From contig NZ_JANZKP010000016.1 of the NCBI RefSeq assembly GCF_025642745.1, forward strand, positions 1 to 64,000: a DNA stretch of 64,000 nucleotides, written 5' to 3'. The stretch is from Cellulomonas sp. RIT-PI-Y (GTDB lineage Bacteria; Actinomycetota; Actinomycetes; Actinomycetales; Cellulomonadaceae). The notes under the pieces are model-generated. The model made no database searches. It had not been told where the DNA came from and saw only the letters and a list, made by a program, of their open reading frames with translations. Shown here piece after piece: positions 8,521-17,912 of the stretch (positions are counted from its first letter, which is position 1; the number at the start of each line of letters is the position of its first letter). The translations under genes and the position numbers were made by a program.

Positions 8521-9327
8521 TCAGTCCGGCCGGTGCGCAACCAGGATCGCGGTGCCGGGGATCCGCTCCCCGCGCACCCGGCTCCAGCCGCCCCAGGTGC
8601 GGTCGTGCCCGGCGGGCCACTCCGGCTCGACCAGCCGGTCCAGCACGAAGCCTGCTCCGACCAGGTCCGCGAGGTGGTCGCCCAGCGTGCGGTGGTACTC
8701 CGCGTAGAGCACCCGGCCCGCCGCGTCGAGCTCCACGTAGGGCCGGCGGTCGAAGTACGACCGGTCGGCGGTCAGCCCGCGCTCGGAGGGATCGTCGGGG
8801 AACGCCCACCGGATCGGATGCGTCACCGAGCACACCCAGCGCCCGCCCGGTCGCAGCACCCGGAACGCCTCGGCGTGCACCCGCGCGGCGTCCGGCACGA
8901 ACGGGATCGCCCCGTAGGCGGTGAACACCACGTCGAAGCTCGCGTCCGGGAACGGCAGCGCCCGCGCGTCGGCCTGCACCAGCGGGAAGTCGCCGCCGAT
9001 CCGCGCCGCGGCCGCCAGCATCGCTCCGGAGACGTCCGTCGCGACCACGGACGCCCCCTGCCCGGCCAGCCAGCGGGAGCACTGCGCCGCCCCGGACCCG
9101 ACCTCCAGCACCCGTCGTCCGCGCACGTCGCCCAGCAGGCGGGCGTCGGCCTCGCGCAGCCCTTCGGGACACCAGCAGAAGTCGTCGTCGCCGAGGAACG
9201 CGCCGTGCTCGTCGAGGTACTCCGCGGCGTTCGCGTCCCACCAGAGCCGACCCGCCCCGGTGGCGGCGGAGTCGGCGACATCGCGGTATCCGGCGTCGGC
9301 CATCGGGCCCGGCTGTTCAGGGTTCAC
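8521..9327 (-). CDS. class I SAM-dependent methyltransferase
   Basis: 268-residue Rossmann methyltransferase. Motif I is VLEVGSGAAQCSRWL (about 92-106); the acidic SAM-ribose contact lies in VVATDVSGAMLAAA; motif II/III is ASFDVVFTAYGAIPFVPD, then VLRPGGRWV. The N-terminal segment WWDANAAEYLDEHGAFLG is shared by actinobacterial proteins found beside polA. Its methyl acceptor is unknown. I chose GTG at 9327 because a TACCGT hexamer sits 7 bases upstream; the ATG at 9303 lacks a ribosome site. It is convergent with polA and divergent from pfkA. Confidence 0.8.
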   Translation of the reverse strand: MNPEQPGPMADAGYRDVADSAATGAGRLWWDANAAEYLDEHGAFLGDDDFCWCPEGLREADARLLGDVRGRRVLEVGSGAAQCSRWLAGQGASVVATDVSGAMLAAAARIGGDFPLVQADARALPFPDASFDVVFTAYGAIPFVPDAARVHAEAFRVLRPGGRWVCSVTHPIRWAFPDDPSERGLTADRSYFDRRPYVELDAAGRVLYAEYHRTLGDHLADLVGAGFVLDRLVEPEWPAGHDRTWGGWSRVRGERIPGTAILVAHRPD

Positions 9328-9334
9328 CCGGGTG

Positions 9335-9340
9335 ACGGTA
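9335..9340 (-). promoter_or_regulatory. -10 hexamer TACCGT for leaderless methyltransferase gene
   Basis: On the minus strand TACCGT is followed by 7 bases and then the GTG at 9327. This is the same spacing seen at polA and pyk and predicts a leaderless transcript. Confidence 0.4.
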
Positions 9341-9461
9341 GATCACGGCGCGCCGCGCGACCTTCGACCCACCGTGCGTTCACCGGAGCCGGATAGCCTG
9401 GTCACGCCCGCGCGCCGCTGCGTCGGGCAATCCTCCCCAAGTTGATGAAGGAGACTTCAGC

Positions 9462-10487
9462 GTGCGAGTCGGACTGCTCACCGGTGGCGGCGACGTCCCG
9501 GGCCTGAACGCCGCGATCCGGGCCGTGGTCAAGCGTGGGGAGGGCGAGTACGGCCACTCCATCATCGGATTCCGGAACGGCTGGCGTGGCGTCGTCGACG
9601 GCGACATCATCCCGCTCACCCGCAACCACATCCGCAACGTGCTGCCGGTCGGCGGCACGTTGCTGGGCACGGCGCGCTTCCACCCGCATTCCTCGGACGG
9701 CGGCGTCGACGCGGTGCTGTCCACCCTGGAGGCGGAGCGGATCGAGGCCCTGATCTGCATCGGCGGCGACGGCACCCTGCACGCGGCCTCCAAGGTCGCC
9801 GAGGCGGGCGTCAAGATCGTGGCCATCCCCAAGACCATCGACAACGACGTCTGGGGCACCGACCGCTCGATCGGCTTCGACACCGCGGTGGAGATCGCGA
9901 CCGAGGCGATCGACCGGGTGCACACCACGGCCGAGTCGCACAACCGCGTGATGATCGTGGAGGTGATGGGCCGTTCCGCGGGCTGGATCGCCGTGACCGC
10001 GGGGATCGCCGGCGGCGCCGAGCTGGTCCTGGCGCCGGAGGAGCCCTTCGACATCGACAAGGTGGTCAAGTTCCTCAAGCACCGCCACCGGGCGCACGCC
10101 AACTTCTCGATCGTGGTGGTCGCCGAGGGCGCGATCCCGGCCGAGGGCACCTCGATGTCCTACGAGGCGCCGGTCGGCAAGTTCGGCGAGATCGTGGCCG
10201 GCGCGATCGGCGAGCGGGTCAAGCACGAGATCGCCGAGCGCACCGGCTTCGACACCCGGGTCACGGTGCTGGGCCACGTGCAGCGCGGCGGTTCCCCGGT
10301 CCCGGCGGACCGGATCCTGGGCAGCCGGTTCGGCGTGGCCGCGATCGACGCGATCAGCCGGGGCGAGACGAACGTGATGACCGCGCTGCGGGGCGAGGAC
10401 GTCGTGCTGGTCCCGTTGTCGGAGATCGCGGGCAAGGTCAAGCACGTCCCGGCCGATCTGCTGGACGTCGCGCGGGCCCTGGCCTGA
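9462..10487 (+). CDS. pfkA: 6-phosphofructokinase, predicted ATP-dependent
   Basis: 341-residue glycolytic kinase that converts fructose 6-phosphate to fructose 1,6-bisphosphate. Nucleotide site: LLTGGGDVPGLN at the N-terminus and CIGGDGTL at 99-106; the catalytic base lies in PKTIDND (123-129); the substrate loop is MGRSAGWIA. Residue 104 is Gly and residue 124 is Lys. In this family Gly104 goes with ATP use and Asp104 with pyrophosphate use, while Lys124 is shared with PPi-type and actinobacterial ATP enzymes, so ATP is the better prediction. GAAGGAG (9446-9452) precedes the GTG. Single-gene unit between the methyltransferase gene and rpsA. Confidence 0.92.
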   Translation: MRVGLLTGGGDVPGLNAAIRAVVKRGEGEYGHSIIGFRNGWRGVVDGDIIPLTRNHIRNVLPVGGTLLGTARFHPHSSDGGVDAVLSTLEAERIEALICIGGDGTLHAASKVAEAGVKIVAIPKTIDNDVWGTDRSIGFDTAVEIATEAIDRVHTTAESHNRVMIVEVMGRSAGWIAVTAGIAGGAELVLAPEEPFDIDKVVKFLKHRHRAHANFSIVVVAEGAIPAEGTSMSYEAPVGKFGEIVAGAIGERVKHEIAERTGFDTRVTVLGHVQRGGSPVPADRILGSRFGVAAIDAISRGETNVMTALRGEDVVLVPLSEIAGKVKHVPADLLDVARALA

Positions 10488-10497
10488 GTTTTCCGCT

Positions 10498-10527
10498 TTG
10501 ACCCGTTGTCAAATCCGTCGGTAGGAT
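10498..10527 (+). promoter_or_regulatory. sigma-70-type promoter of rpsA
   Basis: TTGACC (10498-10503), an 18-base spacer and TAGGAT (10522-10527) make the best housekeeping promoter in the window. It begins only 10 bases after the pfkA stop. The start site would be near 10534, giving rpsA a 5' leader of about 130 bases, long enough for autoregulation by S1, although I see no clear fold. Confidence 0.75.
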
Positions 10528-10666
10528 GGTCGACGGTGTCGCGTGCCCGCGCGGTTCGATCCGTGCGCCGCCGACCACCGCATCATCCCCGGACCACCGC
10601 CGCCTGGCGGATCGGCCCGATTCCTGTCCGCACAACGTATCTGTCCGCATCGGAGCCCACCCCTAC

Positions 10667-12169
10667 ATGAGCATCTCCACCCCCGCCAAGTCCGGCACCC
10701 CCCAGGTCGCGATCAACGACATCGGCTCCGCCGAGGACTTCCTCGCCGCTGTCGACGCGACCATCAAGTACTTCAACGATGGCGACATCGTCGAGGGCAC
10801 GATCGTCAAGGTCGACCGCGACGAGGTCCTGCTGGACATCGGCTACAAGACCGAGGGCGTCATCCCGTCCCGGGAGCTGTCGATCAAGCACGACGTCGAC
10901 CCCGGTGAGGTCGTCCAGGTCGGCGACGCGGTCGAGGCCCTGGTCCTCCAGAAGGAGGACAAGGAGGGTCGCCTGATCCTGTCCAAGAAGCGCGCCCAGT
11001 ACGAGCGCGCCTGGGGCACGATCGAGAAGATCAAGGAGGAGGACGGCGTCGTCACCGGCACCGTCATCGAGGTCGTCAAGGGCGGCCTCATCCTCGACAT
11101 CGGCCTGCGCGGCTTCCTGCCCGCCTCGCTGGTGGAGATGCGTCGTGTCCGCGACCTCGCGCCCTACGTGGGCAAGGAGATCGAGGCGAAGATCATCGAG
11201 CTGGACAAGAACCGCAACAACGTGGTCCTGTCCCGCCGCGCCTGGCTCGAGCAGACCCAGTCCGAGGTCCGCTCCACCTTCCTGCAGACCCTGCAGAAGG
11301 GCCAGGTCCGCCCCGGTGTCGTGTCCTCCATCGTCAACTTCGGTGCCTTCGTGGACCTGGGTGGCGTCGACGGTCTGGTGCACGTCTCCGAGCTGTCCTG
11401 GAAGCACATCGACCACCCGTCCGAGGTCGTCGAGGTCGGCCAGGAGGTCACGGTCGAGGTCCTGGACGTCGACTTCGACCGCGAGCGGGTCTCGCTGTCG
11501 CTGAAGGCGACCCAGGAGGACCCGTGGCAGGCCTTCGCCCGGACCCACGCCATCGGCCAGGTCGTCCCGGGCAAGGTCACCAAGCTCGTTCCGTTCGGTG
11601 CGTTCGTGCGCGTCGAGGACGGCATCGAGGGCCTGGTGCACATCTCCGAGCTGGCCGTCCGCCACGTGGAGGTCCCGGAGCAGGTCGTGCAGGTCGGCGA
11701 CGACGTCTTCGTCAAGGTCATCGACATCGACCTGGACCGCCGCCGGATCTCGCTGTCGCTGAAGCAGGCGAACGAGGGCTTCGACCCGACCTCCGAGGAC
11801 TTCGACCCGGCCCTGTACGGCATGGCCGCGGAGTACGACGAGGAGGGGAACTACAAGTACCCCGAGGGCTTCGACCCGACCACCAACGAGTGGCTCGAGG
11901 GCTTCGACACGCAGCGTGAGGCCTGGGAGGGCCAGTACGCGGAGGCGCACTCCCGCTGGGAGGCCCACCGCAAGCAGGTCCTGGACGCGACCAAGGCTGA
12001 CGCCGAGGCCGCCGCGGGTGAGGTGGCCGGCTCCTCGTCGAGCTCGTCCTCTTCCTCCTCCGCCTCGTCCGCCAGCTCGTACTCCTCGGCTCCGGCCCAG
12101 GAGGCCACCGGCACCCTCGCCTCCGACGAGGCGCTGGCTGCTCTGCGGGAGAAGCTGACCGGCAACTGA
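10667..12169 (+). CDS. rpsA: 30S ribosomal protein S1
   Basis: 500-residue RNA-binding ribosomal protein that helps mRNA load on the 30S subunit. Four S1 (OB-fold) domains are visible: about 35-105 (EGTIVKVDRDEVLLDIGY), 120-190 (VTGTVIEVVKGGLILDIG), 205-275 (RPGVVSSIVNFGAFVDLG) and 290-360 (VPGKVTKLVPFGAFVRVE), the last two being the best conserved. A segment rich in acidic and aromatic residues follows, then a tail with an uninterrupted serine run, ending in DEALAALREKLTGN. Four domains, rather than six as in E. coli, is normal for Actinobacteria. The ATG at 10667 starts the conserved protein; the longer reading from 10526 covers the leader. Confidence 0.97.
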   Translation: MSISTPAKSGTPQVAINDIGSAEDFLAAVDATIKYFNDGDIVEGTIVKVDRDEVLLDIGYKTEGVIPSRELSIKHDVDPGEVVQVGDAVEALVLQKEDKEGRLILSKKRAQYERAWGTIEKIKEEDGVVTGTVIEVVKGGLILDIGLRGFLPASLVEMRRVRDLAPYVGKEIEAKIIELDKNRNNVVLSRRAWLEQTQSEVRSTFLQTLQKGQVRPGVVSSIVNFGAFVDLGGVDGLVHVSELSWKHIDHPSEVVEVGQEVTVEVLDVDFDRERVSLSLKATQEDPWQAFARTHAIGQVVPGKVTKLVPFGAFVRVEDGIEGLVHISELAVRHVEVPEQVVQVGDDVFVKVIDIDLDRRRISLSLKQANEGFDPTSEDFDPALYGMAAEYDEEGNYKYPEGFDPTTNEWLEGFDTQREAWEGQYAEAHSRWEAHRKQVLDATKADAEAAAGEVAGSSSSSSSSSSASSASSYSSAPAQEATGTLASDEALAALREKLTGN

Positions 12170-12188
12170 CCGGTTCACGCATCACGGT

Positions 12189-12226
12189 CCGAGGGGCCGG
12201 TCACCTGCGGGTGGCCGGCCCCTCGG
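12189..12226 (+). terminator. rpsA terminator hairpin
   Basis: A perfect 12-bp stem (12189-12200 with 12215-12226) encloses a 14-base loop that itself contains CACC/GGTG. It begins 19 bases after the rpsA stop codon. There is no T-tract, but the stem is very stable. Confidence 0.8.
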
Positions 12227-12289
12227 CCTGTCTGAGGTGCATGAGAAGATCCTGAACAGTCCCCGAGATCGGCTTCGAGAGGTCCTGTC

Positions 12290-14173
12290 GTGCCACCCCG
12301 CTCCACCCCACGCCGTCCCGCCACGCTGACCGGATCGGTGACCCGGAGGTCCGCCCTCCTGCTCGGCCGGGGGATCTCCTCCCAGCCGGGCACCTATGTC
12401 CTGGCGATCGGCACCTCGGCGGCCTTCGGCGCGTTCACCGTGGCGGTCAGCCGGGTGCTGGGCTGGGCGACCGACACCGTGGTGGTCCCCGCCCTGAACG
12501 GCGACGCCGACGCCCGCGGACGAATCTGGCTGGCCGGGGGAGCGCTCGCCCTGGTCGCGTTGTCCCTGGCGCTGTCGGTGGCCGGGCGCCGGGTGTTCGC
12601 CGGGATCGGCGTCTCCGACCAGCAGGCGATGTGGCGTCGCGGGGTCACCCGGCAGTACCTCAAGCTGCCGATGTCCTGGCACCGCCGTCACCCCACCGGG
12701 CAGCTGCTGTCCAACGCGTCCTCCGACGTCGAGGCCGCCACCAACGTGTTCAACCCGCTGCCGTTCGCGCTCGGTGTGGTCGTGATGATCGCGGTCGCCG
12801 CGGTCGCCCTGTTCACCACCGACCCGTACCTGGCGGTGGCCGCGCTGATCGTGCTGCCGTTGGCCGTCCTGGCGAACGTGGTCTTCCAGCGCAAGATGTC
12901 GCCCGCGGTCACCCGGGCGCAGGAACTCCGCGCGGACGTCGCCGACAACGCCCACGAGTCCTTCGAGGCCGCACTGCTGGTCAAGTCGCTGGGCACCGAG
13001 GACCGCGAGGAGCGCCGGTTCGCCGACCGGACCGACCAGCTGCGGGCGGCGAACGTCCGGGTGGGCGTGGTCCGGGCGTACTTCGACCCGGTGATCGACA
13101 TGCTGCCCAGCCTGGGCTCCGTGCTGGTGCTGATGGTCGGCGTCTGGCGGGCCAGCACCGGCGCGGTCGACACCGGCGACGTGGTCTCCGCCGCGTACCT
13201 GCTGACCCTGATGGCGGTGCCCGTGCGGGCGTTCGGCTGGGTGCTCGGCGACCTGCCGCGCGCCCTGGTCGGCCAGGAGCGGCTGGCGCGGGTGGTCGAC
13301 GCCGAGGGCGAGCTGGCCCTCGGCTTCACGCCGCTGACCCGGACCGCACAGGGCGCCGCCCTGCGGATGACCGGCGTCGGCGTCGAGGTGCCCGGCCCGG
13401 CCGGACCGGTGCCGATCCTGCGCGGGGTGGACGTCGACATCGCCCCCGGGCGGGTGGTGGCGCTGGTCGGCTCGACCGGTGCGGGCAAGACCACCCTGGT
13501 GTCCCTGGTGCCGCGGCTCTCCGACCCGACCACCGGCCGGATCGAGGTCGACGGGACGGACGTGCGGGACCTGGCCGCGGACGACCTGACCGCCCAGGTG
13601 GTGCTGGTCGGGCAGCAGACCTTCATTTTCGAGGACACCGTGCGGGGCAACGTCTCGCTGGCCGATCCCGGCGAGTCCGGCGCGCCCACCGACGACCAGG
13701 TGTGGGACGCGCTGCGCCTGGCGCGGGTCGACGGCGTGGTCTGCGACCTGCCCGGCGGCCTGGACGCACCGCTGGGCGAACGCGGATCGAACCTGTCCGG
13801 GGGGCAGCGCCAGCGGCTGGCGATCGCCCGGGCGCTGGTCCGGCGGCCGCGACTGCTGATCCTGGACGACGCGACGAGCGCGGTGGACCCGCGGGTGGAG
13901 CGGGACATCCTCTCCGGGCTGCGCTCGCACACCGACGGCGCGGGCCCCACCGTGCTCCTGGTCGCCTACCGGATGAGCTCGGTCGCGCTGGCGGACGAGG
14001 TGCTGCACCTGGAGGGCGGCCGGGTGGTCGACCACGGCACCCACGGCGAGCTGCTGGCACGCGACCCCGGCTACCGGGCGCTGGCGACCGCGTACGAGCA
14101 GGAATCCGAGCGCCGGGCCGAGGCCCGCGCCGACGCACTGGACGACGAGGCGATGGCGGGGGACGAGCGATGA
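12290..14173 (+). CDS. heterodimeric ABC exporter subunit with degenerate ATP site
   Basis: 627-residue half-transporter: a membrane domain with about six helices (35-330) and an ATPase domain with Walker A GSTGAGKT (394-401), Q-loop VLVGQQTF and a full signature NLSGGQRQR (501-509). Two catalytic positions are changed: Walker B is LLILDD, with Asp527 replacing the catalytic Glu, and the H-loop is VAYR, with Tyr560 replacing His. In heterodimeric exporters of the LmrCD/TM287-288 type this marks the subunit whose Walker motifs form the non-hydrolysing site. The ATGA overlap with the next gene supports pairing. Substrate unknown; multidrug or lipid export is possible. Confidence 0.88.
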   Translation: MPPRSTPRRPATLTGSVTRRSALLLGRGISSQPGTYVLAIGTSAAFGAFTVAVSRVLGWATDTVVVPALNGDADARGRIWLAGGALALVALSLALSVAGRRVFAGIGVSDQQAMWRRGVTRQYLKLPMSWHRRHPTGQLLSNASSDVEAATNVFNPLPFALGVVVMIAVAAVALFTTDPYLAVAALIVLPLAVLANVVFQRKMSPAVTRAQELRADVADNAHESFEAALLVKSLGTEDREERRFADRTDQLRAANVRVGVVRAYFDPVIDMLPSLGSVLVLMVGVWRASTGAVDTGDVVSAAYLLTLMAVPVRAFGWVLGDLPRALVGQERLARVVDAEGELALGFTPLTRTAQGAALRMTGVGVEVPGPAGPVPILRGVDVDIAPGRVVALVGSTGAGKTTLVSLVPRLSDPTTGRIEVDGTDVRDLAADDLTAQVVLVGQQTFIFEDTVRGNVSLADPGESGAPTDDQVWDALRLARVDGVVCDLPGGLDAPLGERGSNLSGGQRQRLAIARALVRRPRLLILDDATSAVDPRVERDILSGLRSHTDGAGPTVLLVAYRMSSVALADEVLHLEGGRVVDHGTHGELLARDPGYRALATAYEQESERRAEARADALDDEAMAGDER

Positions 14174-15972
14174 GCGCCCAGGAGCGCGGCCACACGCTGG
14201 GCGACACCGAGCAGCTCGGCGTGCTCGGCACCCTGCGACGGGGTGTCCAGGTGTCCCCGCAGCTGGTGCGCGGCATCGGGATCACCCTGCTGCTCGCGGT
14301 GCTGGCCGCCGGCGGCAAGGTGGTGGTGCCGATCGCGGTGCAGCAGACGATCGACTCCGGGATCCTCGCCGACGGCGGCCCGGACGTGCACCGGGTGCTG
14401 TGGCTCGCGGCGGGCGCCGTGCTGGCCCTGGTGCTCGGCGGCCTGTGCTCCGCGGCGGTCAACATCCGGCTGTTCCGGGCCTCCGAGGCCGGGCTCGCCG
14501 AGCTGCGGGTCCGGGCGTTCCGGCACGTGCACGACCTGTCGGTGCTGACCCAGAACACCGAGCGCCGGGGGTCCCTGGTCTCCCGGGTGACCAGCGACGT
14601 CGACACCATCTCCCTGTTCGTGCAGTGGGGCGGCATCATGCTGGTGGTCTCGGTGCTGCAGGTCGGCGTGGCGACGGTGCTGATGCTGGTCTACTCCTGG
14701 CAGCTCGCCGTGCTGGTCTGGGTCTGCTTCCTGCCGCTGGCCGTCGCCCTGCACCCGCTGCAGAAGAAGGTCAACCGGGCGTACACCCGGGTCCGGGAGC
14801 GGGTCGGCGCGATGCTCGGCGCGGTCTCCGAGTCCGTGGTCGGCGCCGAGACCATCCGGGCGTACGGGGTGCAGGCCCGCACCCAGCGCACGATCGACGC
14901 CCGGGTCGGCGACACCCGGAACGCCCAGGTCCGGGCCCAGAACACCGTGTCCGTGGTGTTCTCCTCCGGCGTGCTGGTCGCGAACCTGGTGCTGGCCGTC
15001 GTCGTGGTGGTCGGCACCCATCTGGGCATCGGCGGCGCGCTGACCGCGGGCAAGCTGCTGGCCTTCCTGTTCCTGGTGCAGTTGTTCACCGGACCGGTGC
15101 AGCAGGCCACCGAGGTGCTGAACGAGCTGCAGAACGCGGTGGCGGGCTGGCGCCGGGTGCTCGGCATCATCGACACGCCGGTGCAGGTCGCCGACCCGGG
15201 CCCGGCCGGCGTGCCCTCGCCCCGCGGTCCCGCCGAGGTGCGGCTGGACGGCGTGCGGTTCGCCTACCCCAGCGGTCCGACCGTGCTGCACGACGTCGAC
15301 CTGGAGCTGCCCGCGGGGCGCTCGGTGGCCGTGGTCGGTGCGACCGGCTCCGGCAAGACCACCATCGCCAAGCTGGTCACCCGGCTGATGGACCCGGTGG
15401 ACGGCGCGGTGCGCCTGGACGGCGTGGACCTGCGGCAGATCCGGACCGAGGACCTGCGCCGACGGGTCGTCATGGTCCCGCAAGAGGGCTTCCTCTTCGA
15501 CGCGACCCTGGCGGAGAACCTGGCCTACGGGCTGCGCGACGGGGCCGCCCCCGACCGGGGTGCCCTGCTGTCGGCGCTGGACGAGCTGGGGCTGACCGGC
15601 TGGGTGAACGAACTGCCCGCCGGGCTGGACACGCCGGTCGGGCAGCGCGGCGAGTCGTTGTCGGCGGGGGAGCGGCAGCTGGTGGCCCTGGCCCGTGCCT
15701 ACCTCGCGGACGCCGACCTGCTGGTGCTGGACGAGGCCACCTCCGCGGTGGATCCCGCCACCGAGGTCCGGATCGCCCGCGCGCTCGACTCCCTGACCAC
15801 CGGGCGCTCCACCCTGACCATCGCGCACCGGTTGTCCACCGCCGAGGCCGCCGATCTGGTGGTGGTGGTCGACGCCGGACAGGTGGTCGAGTTCGGCCCG
15901 CACGAGGAGCTGGTGGCGGACGACGGGGTGTACGCCTCGATGCACGCCGCCTGGGTCGCGCAGACCCGCTGA
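14170..15972 (+). CDS. heterodimeric ABC exporter subunit with catalytic Walker B
   Basis: 600-residue partner of the preceding half-transporter. Membrane domain at about 30-330, then ATPase with Walker A GATGSGKTT (about 389-397), Q-loop VPQEGF, Walker B LLVLDEATS with the catalytic Glu, and H-loop IAHR. Its signature is LSAGERQ rather than LSGGQ. This is the mirror image of its partner: an intact Walker B/H-loop pairs with the partner's intact signature, while its altered signature faces the partner's altered Walker B. The ATG overlaps the upstream stop by 4 bases, so both are probably made in equal amounts. Confidence 0.9.
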   Translation: MSAQERGHTLGDTEQLGVLGTLRRGVQVSPQLVRGIGITLLLAVLAAGGKVVVPIAVQQTIDSGILADGGPDVHRVLWLAAGAVLALVLGGLCSAAVNIRLFRASEAGLAELRVRAFRHVHDLSVLTQNTERRGSLVSRVTSDVDTISLFVQWGGIMLVVSVLQVGVATVLMLVYSWQLAVLVWVCFLPLAVALHPLQKKVNRAYTRVRERVGAMLGAVSESVVGAETIRAYGVQARTQRTIDARVGDTRNAQVRAQNTVSVVFSSGVLVANLVLAVVVVVGTHLGIGGALTAGKLLAFLFLVQLFTGPVQQATEVLNELQNAVAGWRRVLGIIDTPVQVADPGPAGVPSPRGPAEVRLDGVRFAYPSGPTVLHDVDLELPAGRSVAVVGATGSGKTTIAKLVTRLMDPVDGAVRLDGVDLRQIRTEDLRRRVVMVPQEGFLFDATLAENLAYGLRDGAAPDRGALLSALDELGLTGWVNELPAGLDTPVGQRGESLSAGERQLVALARAYLADADLLVLDEATSAVDPATEVRIARALDSLTTGRSTLTIAHRLSTAEAADLVVVVDAGQVVEFGPHEELVADDGVYASMHAAWVAQTR

Positions 15973-15996
15973 TCGGCCCATGAAAGGATCACCCGT

Positions 15997-16371
15997 GTGA
16001 ACGACAGCACCGCGACTCTCGACCCGACCATCGCCGCGCGTCTCAAGCGCGACGACGCCGGACTGGTCGCCGCCGTGATCCAGCAGCACGACACCGGTGA
16101 GGTGCTCATGCTCGGCTGGATGGACGACGAGGCCCTGCACCGCACGCTGACCGGCGGTCGCGTGGTGTTCTGGAGCCGGTCCCGCGGGGAGTACTGGCGC
16201 AAGGGCGACACCTCCGGGCACGCCCAGTACGTGAAGTCGGTCGAGCTGGACTGCGACGGCGACGCCCTGCTGGTCCGGGTCGACCAGATCGGCGCGGCCT
16301 GCCACACCGGCAGCCGGACGTGCTTCGAGGCCGGGGGCGACCTGGGCGCGATCGTGGGGGAGCGGGCATGA
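15997..16371 (+). CDS. hisI: phosphoribosyl-AMP cyclohydrolase
   Basis: 124-residue enzyme for the third step of histidine synthesis, opening the adenine ring of phosphoribosyl-AMP. The family's signature is present: [12 protein letters not shown], then [20 protein letters not shown], and the metal-binding Cys residues in [15 protein letters not shown]. It lacks a HisE (pyrophosphohydrolase) domain, as in most Actinobacteria. GAAAGGA (15982-15988) gives good spacing to the GTG at 15997. It overlaps trpE by 4 bases (ATGA), so histidine and tryptophan genes are coupled here; the other his genes are not in this window. Confidence 0.93.
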   Translation: MNDSTATLDPTIAARLKRDDAGLVAAVIQQHDTGEVLMLGWMDDEALHRTLTGGRVVFWSRSRGEYWRKGDTSGHAQYVKSVELDCDGDALLVRVDQIGAACHTGSRTCFEAGGDLGAIVGERA

Positions 16372-17912
16372 CCGCCGTCGAGGTGCCCTGGGGCCGGACC
16401 TGGCCGACGCTGGCCGACTTCCGCGAGCTGGCCGCCGAACGCCGGGTGATCCCGGTGGTCCGCCGGCTGCTCGCCGACGACACGACCCCGGTCGGGCTGT
16501 ACCGCACCCTGGCGCAGGGCCGTCCGGGCACCTTCATCCTGGAGTCCGCGGAACAGGACGGCACCTGGTCGCACTGGTCGTTCGTCGGAGTCCGTTCCCG
16601 TGCCACCCTGACCGTCCGCGACGGCCGCGCGACCTGGCTCGGCGACGTGCCCGCCGGGGTGCCCACCGAGGGCGATGTCCTGGACGTCCTCGGCCGCACC
16701 CTGGACGTGCTGCGCACCCCCGAGGTCCCCGGGCTGCCGCCGCTGACCGGAGGACTGGTCGGCGCGCTCGGCTGGGACATCGTCCGGCACTGGGAGCCCA
16801 CCCTGCCCGCTGCCGCCCCCGACGAGCTGGACGTGCCGGAGCTGTCGCTCTGCCTGGCCAGCGACCTCGCGGTCACCGACCACCGCGACGGCTCGGTCTG
16901 GCTGGTGGCGAACGCGATCAACTTCGACGGCACCGACGAGCGGGTGGACGAGGCGCACGCCGACGCCGTGGCCCGGTTGGACGCGATGGAGCGGCAGCTG
17001 CTGTCCGGTACCGCACCGGCCGTCGCCCAGCTCGCCGAGGACGCCCCGACCCCGGAGCTGGAGTTCCGCACCACGCGGTCCGACTTCGAGGACGCGGTGC
17101 GTGCCGGTCAGGTCGCGATCCGGGACGGCGACGTGTTCCAGGTCGTGATCTCCCAGCGCCTGGACCTGGACTGCCCGGCCGACCCGCTGGACGTCTATCG
17201 CGTGCTGCGCACCATCAACCCGAGCCCGTACATGTACTACCTGCAGCTGCAGGACGCGTCCGGCCGGGACTTCGCGGTGGTCGGCTCCAGCCCGGAGACC
17301 CTGGTCAAGGTGGCCGACGGGCACGTCACGACGTTCCCGATCGCCGGTTCGCGCCCGCGCGGCGCCACCCCCGAAGAGGACCGGCGGCTGCACGACGAGC
17401 TGATGGCCGATCCCAAGGAGCGCGCCGAGCACCTGATGCTGGTCGACCTGTCCCGCAACGACATGGTCAAGGTCTGCGTGCCGGCCACCGTCGAGGTCGC
17501 CGAGTTCATGCAGGTGCACCGGTACAGCCACATCATGCACATCTGCTCCACCGTGACCGGCGAGCTCCGGGAGGGGGCGACGGCGCTCGGCACGCTCACC
17601 GCGACCTTCCCGGCGGGCACGCTCTCCGGTGCGCCCAAGCCCCGCGCGATCGCGCTGATCGACGAGATCGAACCGGCCCGGCGCGGCATCTACGGCGGCA
17701 CGGTCGGCTACTTCGACTTCGCCGGGAACATGGACATGGCGATCGCGATCCGGACCGCGCTGATCCGGGACGGCCGGGCCAGCGTCCAGGCCGGCGGCGG
17801 GATCGTCGCCGACTCGGTGCCGGCCCTGGAGTACGAGGAGTCCCGCAACAAGGCGGCCGCCGCCGTCCGGGCGGTGCAGATCGCCGCCCGGCTGCGGCCG
17901 GTGACGCCGTGA
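16368..17912 (+). CDS. trpE: anthranilate synthase component I
   Basis: 514-residue chorismate-binding enzyme that, with a glutamine amidotransferase (TrpG, not in this window), makes anthranilate from chorismate. The C-terminal catalytic domain contains [10 protein letters not shown] (the PIAGS form typical of TrpE rather than the PIKGT form of PabB), [40 protein letters not shown] and [15 protein letters not shown]. The N-terminal region [17 protein letters not shown] and [10 protein letters not shown] forms the usual feedback (tryptophan) site. ATG 16368 overlaps the hisI stop. No leader peptide or attenuator is visible upstream. Confidence 0.95.
   Translation: MTAVEVPWGRTWPTLADFRELAAERRVIPVVRRLLADDTTPVGLYRTLAQGRPGTFILESAEQDGTWSHWSFVGVRSRATLTVRDGRATWLGDVPAGVPTEGDVLDVLGRTLDVLRTPEVPGLPPLTGGLVGALGWDIVRHWEPTLPAAAPDELDVPELSLCLASDLAVTDHRDGSVWLVANAINFDGTDERVDEAHADAVARLDAMERQLLSGTAPAVAQLAEDAPTPELEFRTTRSDFEDAVRAGQVAIRDGDVFQVVISQRLDLDCPADPLDVYRVLRTINPSPYMYYLQLQDASGRDFAVVGSSPETLVKVADGHVTTFPIAGSRPRGATPEEDRRLHDELMADPKERAEHLMLVDLSRNDMVKVCVPATVEVAEFMQVHRYSHIMHICSTVTGELREGATALGTLTATFPAGTLSGAPKPRAIALIDEIEPARRGIYGGTVGYFDFAGNMDMAIAIRTALIRDGRASVQAGGGIVADSVPALEYEESRNKAAAAVRAVQIAARLRPVTP

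Noticed and set aside
12631-14169. Long in-frame extension upstream of the second ABC exporter subunit
   Set aside because: It overlaps the first subunit in another frame and gives Arg/Gly-rich nonsense; the ATG overlapping the upstream stop is a normal coupled start.
12290-14173. First ABC exporter subunit as a decayed pseudogene because of its changed Walker B and H-loop
   Set aside because: The frame is intact and the changes pair with a changed signature in the partner, the known pattern of asymmetric heterodimers.
15973-16367. Tryptophan attenuator or Trp-rich leader peptide upstream of hisI, trpE or trpC
   Set aside because: No short frame with TGG runs and no competing hairpins were found; trpE starts inside hisI.
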